DNA from: an uncultured Calothrix sp.
GTDB lineage: Bacteria; Cyanobacteriota; Cyanobacteriia; Cyanobacteriales; Nostocaceae
DNA: 55,154 bases
Reading direction: 5' to 3'
NCBI GenBank assembly: GCA_937973965.1
Contig: CALJJQ010000077.1
Coordinates: 1 to 55,154 of the forward strand
The position numbers and the translations under genes are program-made. Of the stretch, positions 45,314 to 54,725 are shown one piece after another. Below the pieces are notes generated by a model that saw nothing but the letters and a program-made list of their open reading frames with translations, searched no databases and was not told the origin of the DNA. How positions within the stretch are numbered: position 1 is the first letter of the stretch; every line of letters starts with the position of its first letter.

Positions 45314-45574
45314 CTAATAAACATAGGATTCTATTTGACTTAGGGGAATGAAACATTCATCCGGTAACAAGGCTGGATTTTCGATAAAAATCACCTTACC
45401 TCGCAAATTCGTGCGTTTTATTGCCACACCCGTTGCTTGACCAGTGATTTCTGGATGCACTTCACAATAGGTGTGATAGATTTGACCAGCTGCGCGGATG
45501 ACTGCTGGGTCAATTAATGCAGCTTGCGGTCGCACTTTGGTAAATTCGTCTTGTTCTTGTCTGTAAGCGTACAC
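45314..45574 (-). CDS. Small conserved cyanobacterial protein, unknown function
   Basis: Protein of 86 aa from a GTG start (VYAYRQEQDEFTKVRPQAAL). It has a compact alpha then beta layout: IDPAVIRAAGQIYHTYCEVH, then GVAIKRTNLRGKVIFIENPA and DECFIPLSQIESYVY. No membrane segment or signal. It looks like a real conserved gene (clean frame, biased codons), but no family is recognised. It lies between leuB and the prepilin peptidase on the same strand, with ~85 bp to leuB. Confidence 0.65.
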   Translation of the reverse strand: MYAYRQEQDEFTKVRPQAALIDPAVIRAAGQIYHTYCEVHPEITGQATGVAIKRTNLRGKVIFIENPALLPDECFIPLSQIESYVY

Positions 45575-45657
45575 GGTTTACTTTTTTTCTGTATTTAGAT
45601 TTATGGTTTGAAATTAATCGAAAAGTCAACGGATTTCTGTTAGCTAACAGTATTCAA

Positions 45658-46746
45658 CTACATGGCGGCGATCGCTTGCAATAATGCATCACCCATCCCT
45701 CTACACCCTAACTGGGTCATTCCCGTTGCCATTATATCGCCTGTACGGAAACCGCTCTGTAAAACTTGCGACACACTAGCTTCGATGAGATCAGCCGCAG
45801 CAGGTTGATTTAAACTATAGCGTAACATCATGGCGGCACTTAAAACCTGTGCCAAAGGGTTGGCTTTATCTTGACCAGCAATATCAGGTGCAGAACCGTG
45901 GACGGGTTCGTAAACCCCAGGTCCAGATGCACCTAAACTAGCCGATGGTAACATACCAATACTTCCTGTCAACATAGCAGCTGCGTCGGACAGGATATCC
46001 CCGAATAGATTACCTGTGACAATTGTGTCGAACTGTTTGGGAGCGCGCAGTAGTTGCATGGCCGCATTATCTACGTAGAGATGGGAAAGTTCCACATCCG
46101 GGTATTCTAAACTTAATTTGGTAATGCGATCGCGCCATAGTTGGGAAACATCTAACACATTAGCTTTATCAACGGAACAGAGTTTACCCCGACGTTTCCG
46201 AGCAGTTTCAAAGGCAACTCGACCGATGCGATCAATTTCGGCTTCGCTGTAAACCATCGTGTTCACACCCCGTCTGACACCGCTTTCATCACTAAAAATT
46301 CCCCTCGGTTTACCAAAATAAATCCCCCCCGTTAATTCTCGTACCACCATAATGTCCACACCTTCCACCACCTCTTTTTTTAGGCTGGAAGCGTCAATCA
46401 ACTCGGGAAGAATTTTCGCTGGACGTAGATTGGCAAATAGTTCTAAACCCGCACGCAACCCTAATAAACCGGCTTCCGGCCGCTGCTGAGGTGGCAAATT
46501 ATCCCATTTATACCCACCAATTGCCGCCAATAAAACGGCATCACTCTGGCGACATTCCTGTAAAGTCTTTTCTGGTAAAGGTTCTCCAGTGGCATCAATC
46601 GCCGCACCACCAATTAGTGCTTCTGTAAATGTAAATTCAATGGCACATTTTTTACCTACGGCTTTGAGTACATCCACGGCCACGGTGATAATTTCTGGAC
46701 CAATGCCATCGCCAGGAAGAATAGTGATTCGGTATTGAGCAGCCAT
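45658..46746 (-). CDS. leuB: 3-isopropylmalate dehydrogenase
   Basis: Protein of 362 aa, third enzyme of leucine synthesis (oxidative decarboxylation of 3-isopropylmalate with NAD+). N-terminus [20 protein letters not shown]. Substrate Arg and Tyr blocks [15 protein letters not shown] and [13 protein letters not shown]; signature [23 protein letters not shown] site [20 protein letters not shown]. Full length with start ATG 46746. It is not linked to other leu genes here; the leuA remnant is 29 kb away. Confidence 0.96.
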   Translation of the reverse strand: MAAQYRITILPGDGIGPEIITVAVDVLKAVGKKCAIEFTFTEALIGGAAIDATGEPLPEKTLQECRQSDAVLLAAIGGYKWDNLPPQQRPEAGLLGLRAGLELFANLRPAKILPELIDASSLKKEVVEGVDIMVVRELTGGIYFGKPRGIFSDESGVRRGVNTMVYSEAEIDRIGRVAFETARKRRGKLCSVDKANVLDVSQLWRDRITKLSLEYPDVELSHLYVDNAAMQLLRAPKQFDTIVTGNLFGDILSDAAAMLTGSIGMLPSASLGASGPGVYEPVHGSAPDIAGQDKANPLAQVLSAAMMLRYSLNQPAAADLIEASVSQVLQSGFRTGDIMATGMTQLGCRGMGDALLQAIAAM

Positions 46747-47669
46747 AGGTAATTAACAAAAAAATTAAAACGTCAACAGTTTCAATATCATAATCCCAAA
46801 GTGTACCCGACTGAGAAATCAAGTCTAGATTTTCGTCACTGCAATATTTCAGAACAATACCTTATAATTTGAAGTTGATACATGACGGGGTGTAGGGAAA
46901 GCTTTCAGGAGCTTTCGGGAGCAGGGGAAGAAAATATGTCAAAATTTTAGTGAAATGGTATTATATCGATTCTCTTATACTTTGAAATCAATAAAACTAG
47001 AATAGGCAAATTTATCAACCAGGATTTATCTGCTTCCCATTGATTTGGAGTACTGTGTAAAGTTGGCTCTATTGAACCGGAAGGAATCTAACATGCTTTC
47101 ATCAAATCGGTTCTACTTGCAAATGTTAATCCTTGGAAAATCAAGCTAGAAATTAATATTAAAATCCCAATCCTAAAGGTCAGATTTTGAGAATTCTCCC
47201 GATGAACAGGAGCAAACACATAACTCAGGTAAGCAATCCAAGTAACTTACAATTTTCTCTTGAGTGGCTTATAAGCATTGATTAAGGTACTAATTTTACT
47301 TTTAATCACTTCTCCCTATTTCCTGAAATTTTTAGAGATTTGCTCTCAATAGAGGACATGAGTTTTCCCCAAAAAATTTAAATTATTAATTGATATATTT
47401 AGTTTTCCTTATGCATTCTGGGTTGATGGTTTTTGAATGCTGAAAAAAAACGGAAATATCCTTGATCTCTACGGTTTTACCTATACTAAAAATTATTCTC
47501 AAGCCAGCTTTTGAATAAGTTTTAATTATTGTTTGCTGACTTGTCTGGGGAAATGTAAAAAACTACTTAAGAAACTTAATGTTTCGTCAAAAAGATTCCA
47601 AAATTGAAAATTATTTGAAATTCTGCAATCGAAGTCTGAATCTGGGCTAAAGGAGGGCTACGAACTAAG
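46747..47669. other. Gene-free stretch between divergent leuB and the ArsR gene
   Basis: Contains repeat K (46931-46962) directly joined to a partial reverse repeat C (46963-47010). The remaining ~650 bp is AT-rich with no convincing ORF or RNA gene. Confidence 0.45.
46963..47010 (-). repeat. Dispersed repeat C, partial reverse copy
   Basis: The reverse complement matches the last ~48 bp of the 92-bp repeat (TATTCTAGTTT...AATCGATATA). Confidence 0.65.
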
Positions 47670-47699
47670 TTGACATTTGTCTAATTAGATGAATGTCAA
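47670..47699 (+). promoter_or_regulatory. 30-bp palindromic operator of the ArsR-DUF2087 gene
   Basis: TTGACATT and AATGTCAA are perfect 8-bp outer arms, with an inner perfect palindrome TCTAATTAGA; only the 2-bp joints are asymmetric (26 of 30 symmetric). It ends 19 bp before the ATG. Size and nested symmetry fit ArsR/SmtB-type 12-2-12 operators, so autoregulation is likely (inference). Confidence 0.7.
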
Positions 47700-47718
47700 T
47701 ATTTAGTCGTGATTGGAT

Positions 47719-48315
47719 ATGAATGATCAGCAGCTAAAGGTGTGGTTGCGCTTTTTAAAAGCGTTAGCGGATGAGAGTCGCTTAAAGATTTTAGGTATTC
47801 TTGCAAATCAAGAATGCAGTGTTGAGGAGTTAGCAACTTTGTTGAATTTAAAAGAACCAACGGTATCCCACCATTTAACTAAGTTAAAGCAACTAGATTT
47901 AGTGAAGATGCAGGTAGAAGGAAATGTGCATTTATATCAAATCAATTTAGAAACATTACAGGCTTTTGGACAAGAAATCTTTACACTAGAAAAAATGGCA
48001 AGTTTGGTACAGGATTTAAATACAGAGGTGTGGGACATTAAGGTTCTTAAAGCAGTGATTGAAGGGGATTTTGATAATCCTGATGCTGTCATTCGGTTGC
48101 GGGAAATCCCTACAAATCGACAAAAGCGCTTGGTGGTTCTAAGATGGTTAGTTTGCCAGTTAGAAGTAGGGGTTAGCTACACTGAAGCTGAAATTGATGA
48201 GTTTATCCAAAGATTTCATCCTGATTATGTCACCCTACGACAGGATTTGCTGAGTTTACAATTACTAGTTCAGAATAACGGTGACTATATGCGATCGCCC
48301 CAACTTCTCCCCTAG
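47719..48315 (+). CDS. ArsR-type winged-helix regulator with DUF2087 domain
   Basis: About 198 aa. An N-terminal ArsR HTH (WLRFLKALADESRLKILGIL; recognition helix TLLNLKEPTVSHHLTKLKQL) is followed by a linker and a C-terminal DUF2087 domain (RLREIPTNRQKRLVVLRWLV, EAEIDEFIQRFHPDYVTLRQ). The ELCVCDL metal-sensing motif is replaced by QECSVEELATLL with one Cys, so it is probably not a classical As/Zn sensor. ATG 47719 is preferred over TTG 47713. The upstream 30-bp palindrome is a likely self-operator. No downstream target gene on the same strand within 600 bp, so its regulon is unknown. Confidence 0.85.
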   Translation: MNDQQLKVWLRFLKALADESRLKILGILANQECSVEELATLLNLKEPTVSHHLTKLKQLDLVKMQVEGNVHLYQINLETLQAFGQEIFTLEKMASLVQDLNTEVWDIKVLKAVIEGDFDNPDAVIRLREIPTNRQKRLVVLRWLVCQLEVGVSYTEAEIDEFIQRFHPDYVTLRQDLLSLQLLVQNNGDYMRSPQLLP

Positions 48316-48329
48316 TGGTCTATCCCATG

Positions 48330-48420
48330 AATTTTGATGGGTGAGAAAAGACACGTAGTTACGCTTTATCGCTTCATATTAACCCTTTTTCAGGGCTAGA
48401 GTCATAACTTACGAACCCCT
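48330..48420 (+). repeat. Dispersed repeat G, copy 2
   Basis: Shares AATTTTGATGGGT, GGGCTAGAG and ACGAACCC blocks with 51058-51182 and with the reverse of 23735-23840. Confidence 0.6.
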
Positions 48421-48533
48421 CTGATGGTCATGCGATCGCTTACCGATAGCAGGGGTGATTCAAGAGTAAATTCCTATTTTTTCGTTGCCAGAGTATAATT
48501 TACAACTTCACATCAACTAATTGACGGGCATAT

Positions 48534-48576
48534 AGATTAACTGTTTCAACATTAATTTATATATTGCCCGTTTTTC
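48534..48576 (+). terminator. Possible intrinsic terminator
   Basis: ACGGGCA...TGCCCGT forms the base of a long AT-rich stem, followed by TTTTT. It is 220 bp after the ArsR gene, so it may end a long 3' UTR or an unseen small RNA. The rest of 48421-48929 shows no gene. Confidence 0.5.
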
Positions 48577-48992
48577 GATTTTTCGGTGAATAAAGTATAA
48601 TTTGAAATTCGTTATTCCCATATGTTCGGTATTTAGAAGGATTTTTGACCAAAAAAATATAAAGCTTTTGATTTCTTCATGAAAATGATACATATTTTGT
48701 ATTAAGGGTTAGTTAATTTACAATATTATAGAGGCGTATAAATACGCAATCAGGGTGTTGAGGGATGAATTATACGGGAAAGTGCTGAAAAAGACAGAAA
48801 TTGACGGATTCGGAGGTAATAGGTGTTTTGCTTTTGCTCTCGATATACGGTCAATATCCATCAAGGCACTTCCATAGACTCCGAATTCTGTCACTAATTT
48901 TCAAAGATGAGACCAATAGCTAGTCACTTGTGACATGGCAAAATGGTGAAATCTTGGTAAACAAATCTAAACAGGACAAAAAGATCAAAACT

Positions 48993-49574
48993 ATGTTCAG
49001 AAAAGTTGTATTACCAGCGTTAATTGTTTCCGGTTCCTTTTTAGCCGCATTTGCCACTATGATTGCAACTCAAGGACCAAAATTGATTGAAGTGCGTAGT
49101 GATAATGAACAGATATTCAATGGAAGGGTCAGCGATGTATTTACGCCGGCAATGGGTGTATTATTGAGCGCAGGAGTTGGTTTAGCCGCTTGGACTGCGA
49201 TTGGCTGTGGATATTCAATAAAAAAATCAAGTCAACTGGAAAATGAAGTTAGTAAACTCCAGAAATTGATTGCGGAACGGGAACAGCAAATTCAAGCCTT
49301 GAAGTTGGAACCATCTAGTCCGATGATGTCCCAGTTGAAGTGGTTTATGGATGAAGAACCGACCCAACCAACCGTGTTAGCGAACACGACAATTCCAACT
49401 CCCCATGAACCAACCCCAGAGGTTGAAGCACTGAGTGAACCGGTGGGAACAACCACTCCTGGGTTTGAATATGAAGTGATTCGCGACAGTAAACCTGTGG
49501 TACAATCGGCTGCTTTTGCTTTTCCCTCTGCTCAAACTGGATTAGGTTTAGCCTATAAACAAAAAACAAAGTAG
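48993..49574 (+). CDS. Conserved membrane protein with coiled coil, unknown function
   Basis: About 193 aa from ATG 48993 (MFRKVVLPALIVSGSFLAAF); a GTG at 48930 would add 21 residues. Two hydrophobic segments (about 5-25, and 50-75 with MGVLLSAGVGLAAWTAIGCG) are followed by a short coiled coil (SSQLENEVSKLQKLIAEREQ, QIQALKL) and a Pro/Thr/Glu-rich disordered tail ending FAFPSAQTGLGLAYKQKTK. The overall plan suggests an envelope protein with a cytoplasmic helical arm. Not recognised as a named family. Confidence 0.68.
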   Translation: MFRKVVLPALIVSGSFLAAFATMIATQGPKLIEVRSDNEQIFNGRVSDVFTPAMGVLLSAGVGLAAWTAIGCGYSIKKSSQLENEVSKLQKLIAEREQQIQALKLEPSSPMMSQLKWFMDEEPTQPTVLANTTIPTPHEPTPEVEALSEPVGTTTPGFEYEVIRDSKPVVQSAAFAFPSAQTGLGLAYKQKTK

Positions 49575-49595
49575 TTCTCGAATAATCCCCGAAAT

Positions 49596-49616
49596 TGCTG
49601 TTAGCCCTCAACAGCA
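49596..49616. terminator. Hairpin just after the membrane-protein gene
   Basis: TGCTGTT-AGCCCTC-AACAGCA, 7-bp stem, 22 bp past the stop codon. No T-run, so weak support. The rest of 49617-50122 shows no gene; filler GGGAATAGGGAATAGGGAGT lies at about 50039-50058. Confidence 0.4.
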
Positions 49617-50122
49617 GATCAGGTAGTTACGTGATTTATGGGATTGTTAGCTTAGTATACCTTGGTGAACTAGTCGCTGTTGGAGATACAGAAACTAGCT
49701 ATTTCCATTCTCGACTCGGCGATCATTTTATTGATTTTTCGGTGTGGTGTGCTTCCCTGTAATCAGCTCATCTAAAGCTTGCAAAAAGACTTTTAAGTCG
49801 GAGAAGGGTAGGCAATAGATAACAGACGACAGTTTCACTATTAATCGTATTCCAATTTTGTTGGACTTGGATTCGTCACTTTGTCCTAGATTTTAGCGAT
49901 ACTTTACACAGTTGATCAGCAAGCTTTTCCTTTGGATGGTTCATGTTTATAATGTCAACTGTCAACAAACTACAAGGACAATATACCAGCCTGTCAAGTA
50001 TAAATTCCGGATTTCTCACAAATCCCTCCAACTCTGAGGGAATAGGGAATAGGGAGTAGAAAGAAAACTCAGCCTTTACTTAAGGCTTACTCTTCACTTG
50101 CTCCAAATCCAGGAAATACCAA

Positions 50123-50962
50123 TCATTTCCACTGATTTTCATTTAACATCGTTTGTTCAGTCATTTCCACCAAGTCCACTACAGGGGGAGTTTTACTGGG
50201 GGAGATTGGGTAAGACTGGCTAAAACTGGGGATTTGGGGGACTATTCCCACTAGTTGTAAAGCCAATTGAGCTTTAACTATATCCCGTAATTTTCCATCT
50301 TCAATCGATTCGATTAAGGCGATCACATTTAGTTGTTTTTCGTCGCTACGTAATCGGTCGTAAAGTTCTGTTGCACGTTTGCGGGTTCCATCTGCTTGGG
50401 TCAGAAATAAAACCGCAACTCCCTCAATCGCTAAACCAGGAATAACATGAAGCAGGGCTGTTTGTGGCTGTGGAGAATGTAATTGTCCCACTAAAGCATA
50501 AATAATAATTCCAAAGCCAAAGGATGCAGCAATCACACTAAACCAATATTGGGAAGTTGCCTGGGCTAGGGCTTGGGTGTGGTATGATTCAACCAGGTCA
50601 CGGGTCACTAGTTGAAAGTCTTGGTGGGTTGATTTATTTGTACCGTTATTGGGTATTGGTTGAAATTTTTGATTCTCCCCATTGGTGAGCAACTTTTCCG
50701 TATGGCGAAGATTTGCTTCCAGTTGCTGACGATTTTTACCCGATAGCACAGATACCAGCAATCCCAAACTTGTTATTCCCAATGCATCAACTCCAGCGAG
50801 CAGCAACTGGTTCGGAAGTTGATGTTCAACCACCGAAGGGGACAACCGATCCAACCTAGTCACCCTTGCAGCGATCATTGGTACTGAAAACGATGGACTT
50901 GATGGGATTTTTCCACAACAAGCGATCGCTAGCACTAATAACAATGTTTTTGTTTTGCCCAT
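50123..50962 (-). CDS. Two-TM membrane protein resembling TRADD-N-associated membrane domain
   Basis: About 279 aa from ATG 50962 (MGKTKTLLLVLAIACCGKIP). It has a signal-like first helix, then a hydrophobic segment (LLAGVDALGITSLGLLVSVL), a polar stretch, and a paired-helix membrane block (YWFSVIAASFGFGIIIYALV, VIPGLAIEGVAVLFLTQADG). A conserved helical end follows (RATELYDRLRSDEKQLNVIA, LIESIEDGKLRDIVKAQLAL). The order YHTQALAQA-SQYWFSV-two TM-RATELYDRL resembles the cyanobacterial TRADD-N-associated two-TM domain seen in proposed conflict or signalling proteins. This is from memory of the pattern and not certain. Confidence 0.6.
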   Translation of the reverse strand: MGKTKTLLLVLAIACCGKIPSSPSFSVPMIAARVTRLDRLSPSVVEHQLPNQLLLAGVDALGITSLGLLVSVLSGKNRQQLEANLRHTEKLLTNGENQKFQPIPNNGTNKSTHQDFQLVTRDLVESYHTQALAQATSQYWFSVIAASFGFGIIIYALVGQLHSPQPQTALLHVIPGLAIEGVAVLFLTQADGTRKRATELYDRLRSDEKQLNVIALIESIEDGKLRDIVKAQLALQLVGIVPQIPSFSQSYPISPSKTPPVVDLVEMTEQTMLNENQWK

Positions 50963-51057
50963 GTATTTCCAGTTTTTAGTCTGGAAAAATAGAGGATACA
51001 GGATATGAGGATGCAGGAGCAAGGGTTAATCAACAGCACCCACTCATACTAAGTACT

Positions 51058-51182
51058 CCATAGTCATTAATTTTGATGGGTTAAAAAAGGCATGTAGTAA
51101 TGCTAGTCTACGACAAACCTGCGGGTATAGCGCTTTATATATTAAAGCTTTTTTGGGGCTAGAGCCACAACTACGAACCCAT
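51058..51182 (+). repeat. Dispersed repeat G, copy 3
   Basis: CATTAATTTTGATGGGT... to CACAACTACGAACCC; the fullest of the three copies. A repeat E fragment follows at 51250-51282. Confidence 0.6.
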
Positions 51183-51312
51183 CAGAACAAATAACACAGA
51201 TCATTCGCCTACATGTACTACGTACACCAGAACCTGTGAAAGTGTTTGTTCTCTTACTCCCGTAACGGACTGTTCCCTATTCCCCCTCCCCAGCTCATTC
51301 CCACAGAATTCA

Positions 51313-51331
51313 GTTAACATTTATTTAAACA
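51313..51331 (+). promoter_or_regulatory. Possible PHO-box-like direct repeat upstream of sphR
   Basis: GTTAACATTTATTTAAACA contains two TTAA octamers in 11-bp phase, as in cyanobacterial SphR boxes (YTTAAYYW, 3-bp spacer). Each matches 6 of 8 positions; no clear third box. It lies ~190 bp before the sphR start. Weak evidence. Confidence 0.3.
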
Positions 51332-51523
51332 TCCTGTCCTTCCTGTGCTAAATTTAGCATGTTTATTCGGTGCAAATTGCTTTATAATAACAGGTGCAGA
51401 TTCTGTGAAATAAATTACTTTCCGTCAGATGGTGCTTGTTCATCAGCCGATTTTTGAAAATTTTTGAAGATTAATGACAAAATACAACGTCTATAAGTAA
51501 AAACACGATAATCAGCACATCTA

Positions 51524-52276
51524 ATGTATACTAGCGAACTTGCCAAATACCCTCCGACTACAGACTTCGGACAAGTTAGTCGCGTTTTAGTCGTTGAAGA
51601 TGAAGAATTAATTCGGGAGATGATTGTCCTAGCCCTAGAAGAAGAAGGCTATGGAGTGGTGACTGCAAATGATGGTCGGACTGCGGTGGATTTGCTCAAA
51701 GGGGGAGATCCCAATTCAACGGATAGCTCCTTCGACTTGGTATTGCTAGATTTGATGTTACCCTACATCAATGGCTTAGATATTTGTCGGCTATTGCGTC
51801 ATCAAGGCAATCCTATACCAATTTTAATGCTCAGTGCCAAAGGTAGCGAAACAGACCGGGTGCTGGGTTTAGAGGTGGGTGCGGATGATTATTTAACTAA
51901 ACCCTTTAGTGTGCGGGAATTAGTTGCTCGTTGTCGAGCTTTGTTGCGTAGACAGCGATTAAGCATCCAACCCCAAGCTCCGGTTCTCCAGCATAAGGAA
52001 GTAACGTTGTATCCCCAGGAATGTCGGGTGATAGTGCGGGGAGAGGAGGTAAATTTATCTCCGAAGGAGTTTCGTTTATTGGAAGTATTTATGAGTTATG
52101 CGCGACGGGTCTGGTCGCGGGAGCAGTTGTTAGATCAGGTTTGGGGACCGGATTTTGTTGGTGACAGTAAAACTGTGGACGTGCATATTCGCTGGTTGCG
52201 AGAAAAACTAGAACAGGACCCTAGTAATCCCGAATATATTGTGACGGTGCGTGGATTTGGCTATCGTTTTGGTTAG
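51524..52276 (+). CDS. sphR: OmpR-family response regulator, SphR-like
   Basis: Protein of 250 aa. The receiver domain (RVLVVEDEELIREMIVLALE) has phospho-acceptor Asp in LVLLDLMLPYINGLDICR, Thr/Ser in LMLSAKGSETD and Lys in DYLTKPFSVREL. The C-terminal winged helix follows (EEVNLSPKEFRLLEVFMSYA, TVDVHIRWLREKLEQDPSNP, YIVTVRGFGYRFG). It is followed after 47 bp by a histidine kinase of the SphS type, and the pair's order and kinase architecture suggest the phosphate-starvation system (PhoB/PhoR equivalent). NblR- or RpaB-like alternatives are less likely, as neither pairs with a kinase in this layout. The product name is inferred. Confidence 0.7.
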   Translation: MYTSELAKYPPTTDFGQVSRVLVVEDEELIREMIVLALEEEGYGVVTANDGRTAVDLLKGGDPNSTDSSFDLVLLDLMLPYINGLDICRLLRHQGNPIPILMLSAKGSETDRVLGLEVGADDYLTKPFSVRELVARCRALLRRQRLSIQPQAPVLQHKEVTLYPQECRVIVRGEEVNLSPKEFRLLEVFMSYARRVWSREQLLDQVWGPDFVGDSKTVDVHIRWLREKLEQDPSNPEYIVTVRGFGYRFG

Positions 52277-52323
52277 ATAGTTGCTAATCTAATAGTTGCA
52301 AACTACTAAAGGCTGACCTGTCA

Positions 52324-53670
52324 ATGTTTGTACTGGGGTTAATTGTCGGTTTCGGCATTGGTATGGGTTTTTGGATTTGGCAGCAATTGCAACTGCATCG
52401 CTACCTCACACTACTAATGCAACCTCTTCCCAAGAAGCTGCCGATGGGAATGTTGATGTTGCCGCAACTACGCCAAAAAATCCTCCTCTGGAAACATCAG
52501 CGCCAGCATTTACACCAAGAATTACAAACCCATCAAGAAATTTTGGAGAATGCACCAATTGGTTATCTTCAGGTAGATGAGGAAAATCAACTTTTATGGT
52601 GTAATCAACAGGCTAGGGAAATATTATATTTACAGCGTTGGCAACCACAACAGATTCGTTTGTTATTGGAACTAGTGCGTTCCTACGAATTGGATCGCCT
52701 CATTGAGCAAACCCGCGATCGCCAAAAAATCCAAGTCAAAGAATGGTTATTCCACCCTACCTACGATAATCCGAGCATTAGTCCAGAACTCAAAGACCGA
52801 CAACTACGGGCGATCGCTTTTCCCCTCTACAATCGTCATGTCGGTGTCTTCCTGGAAAATCTCCAACCCCAACTGGATGTTAACCAAGCACGCGATCGCG
52901 CTTTTTCCGATTTAGCCCACGAACTGCGTACCCCCCTCACCTCGATTCGCCTAGTGGTAGAAACTCTGCAAGACAGGATTTCTCCCCCCCTTGACCGTTG
53001 GGTAAACCGACTGATGTACGAAGTTGACCGTTTGATTGGTTTAGTCCAAAGTTGGCTCGACCTCACCCAATTGGAAACCAATCCCACAATTCAACTCAAC
53101 CGTCAACCCCTCGATTTCTACACCCTGATCCATTCCGTTTGGGAAACCCTGGAACCCCTAGCTCAAAAACAAGATATTAAGTTTTCCTACGATGGTCCCA
53201 ACCCCTTGTGGATTAACGCCGATCAAACTAGAATGTATCAGGTATTTATCAACTTGCTTGATAACTGCATCAAATACAGCGCCCCCCATGCTCAGATTCA
53301 GGTACAAGCGAGGATGTTGCCAGAAAAACAAATGACCGCCGATATGCCTCCCCATGCATCCAGTTTAGAAGTTAACGTCATTGATTCCGGTGCTGGATTT
53401 GCCGAAGCAGATTTACCCCATATATTCGAGCGGTTTTATCGAGGTGACACCGCGCGATCGCGTCATGATTCCTTGAGTTTAGCTTCCCCCTCCTACCCAT
53501 CATCAACCAGTACCACAAATACGACCACAGTTGGTAGTGGATTAGGGTTAGCAATCGTCCGGCAAATCGTTTTAGCCCACGGAGGTTCCATTAAAGCCAT
53601 GAACCACCCCCAAACAGGTGGAGCTTGGGTACAAATCGAATTTCCCGATGTCATGGTTAAAAGTGTTTAG
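52324..53670 (+). CDS. sphS: PAS-containing sensor histidine kinase, SphS-like
   Basis: Protein of 448 aa. One N-terminal hydrophobic segment (MFVLGLIVGFGIGMGFWIWQ) anchors it, with almost no periplasmic domain, as in SphS/PhoR types that sense through a transporter complex. A PAS domain follows (EILENAPIGYLQVDEENQLL, about 75-180). HisKA carries the phospho-His in DLAHELRTPLTSIRLVVETL; HATPase_c has the N-box NLLDNCIKYS, G1 DSGAGF, F-box IFERFYRGD and G2 GSGLGLAIVRQIV. A ~20-residue Ser/Thr-rich insert (SLASPSYPSSTSTTNTTTVG) separates the F and G2 boxes. It likely phosphorylates the upstream regulator, and no pst genes adjoin. Confidence 0.75.
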   Translation: MFVLGLIVGFGIGMGFWIWQQLQLHRYLTLLMQPLPKKLPMGMLMLPQLRQKILLWKHQRQHLHQELQTHQEILENAPIGYLQVDEENQLLWCNQQAREILYLQRWQPQQIRLLLELVRSYELDRLIEQTRDRQKIQVKEWLFHPTYDNPSISPELKDRQLRAIAFPLYNRHVGVFLENLQPQLDVNQARDRAFSDLAHELRTPLTSIRLVVETLQDRISPPLDRWVNRLMYEVDRLIGLVQSWLDLTQLETNPTIQLNRQPLDFYTLIHSVWETLEPLAQKQDIKFSYDGPNPLWINADQTRMYQVFINLLDNCIKYSAPHAQIQVQARMLPEKQMTADMPPHASSLEVNVIDSGAGFAEADLPHIFERFYRGDTARSRHDSLSLASPSYPSSTSTTNTTTVGSGLGLAIVRQIVLAHGGSIKAMNHPQTGGAWVQIEFPDVMVKSV

Positions 53671-54599
53671 GAAATCGATAATTATCGCTTTCCATTGCTT
53701 TACACAGGATTTCTCACAAGCAATTAAGTAAAAACTATTCCCTGTACAGACGGGACATGTCGCGTCTCTCCCTGTTCCCTACCCTCACGAAAAGACTTTT
53801 ACAGCAGACCCTACTTCTATACATTCAAATCAAGAAGGGGAAGGGTTAAGTAGAATCCTACTTCCCATTGCTCAAACACTATAATTGGGTAGGTGCAATT
53901 AAACATAAAACCGCAATGTAACCGATCATTCGGCAAAAAGCCTTACCCCGTGCAGACGCGATATATCGCGTCTCTCCTCAACGACAATTTTTACCACTCA
54001 CCTACTTAACTGCTGATATTGATTCAACCAACTCTATCTATAGACACTAGACACATACAAACGTTAGCGAGAAAATAATCAATACCCTTGTTTTGCAAAT
54101 CTACCGGCAGACCAGTATAGCGAAAACTAAGTTAACATGTAGTTTAAACCTTATTTCCTACTCCCTAACCATAACGATAATTTCTCCACCCACATACCAT
54201 CAGGATTTTTCACAGCAATGGATGGAAATTTTCCCATCTTCCCTGGGAAGATGTTGATTCAATAAAAAATAAAATTCCTTGCCTAGTGCATTACCTGCAT
54301 TTCTGATTTATATAGTGGTAAGCGTTGAGTAATGGATTAATTTACCCACTGCTCCCCACTCCTTATCAGTTTTAGGGATTTGTGAGAAATCCGGGATTAA
54401 AGCAATTAAAACCCACGAATTGGAACAATTTCAATCGGTCAACCCATCAATTACCTGGTTGGTTATGGCAAGTTATGAAAAGACTTACGCAGTCAAAACG
54501 CACACTCAGCCTTTGTGATTTTCGTCCTACAGTCGTAACGATGAAAATACGTTATCTTTGAAGTCTGAATATGGCAATTATAAAAATACTCGTTGAAAA
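53671..54599. other. Gene-free, repeat-dense stretch
   Basis: Holds a reverse fragment of the 347-bp element family (53745-53812) with the palindrome AGACGGGACATGTCGCGTCT (53750-53769), MITE J copy 2 (53887-54011), and a repeat E-like segment with CCCCACTCC filler (about 54315-54390). No gene supported. Confidence 0.6.
53887..54011 (-). mobile_element. MITE-like element J, copy 2 (uninterrupted)
   Basis: The reverse complement aligns with 3438-3757 minus the 170-bp insert; its end ACCTACTTAACT (54000-54011) equals the TIR of copy 1. The other end (GGGTAGGTGCAATT) is diverged. It carries the palindrome AGACGCGATATATCGCGTCT at 53954-53973. Confidence 0.75.
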
Positions 54600-54634
54600 C
54601 TCTTCGCTTTTAGGCAAGGGATGAAAACGGTCTC

Positions 54635-54648
54635 AGTCCTTTAGGACT
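54635..54648 (+). repeat. Hairpin upstream of tnpB, possible left-end structure
   Basis: AGTCCT-TT-AGGACT lies ~80 bp before the tnpB start. IS200/IS605-type ends carry such sub-terminal hairpins, so this may mark the left end of the element (inference). Confidence 0.45.
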
Positions 54649-54725
54649 CTCTGATTCCATCTTTGATGTCCAAAATATCATTGTAAAATCGCTATAAAAC
54701 ATAAACAACAGGGGGTGATTCCGCA

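Noticed and set aside
46747-47669. Possible small RNA or tRNA genes in the long leuB-arsR gap
   Set aside because: No cloverleaf, GTTCRAAYC-type T-loop or terminator hairpin was found by eye; a covariance search would be needed.
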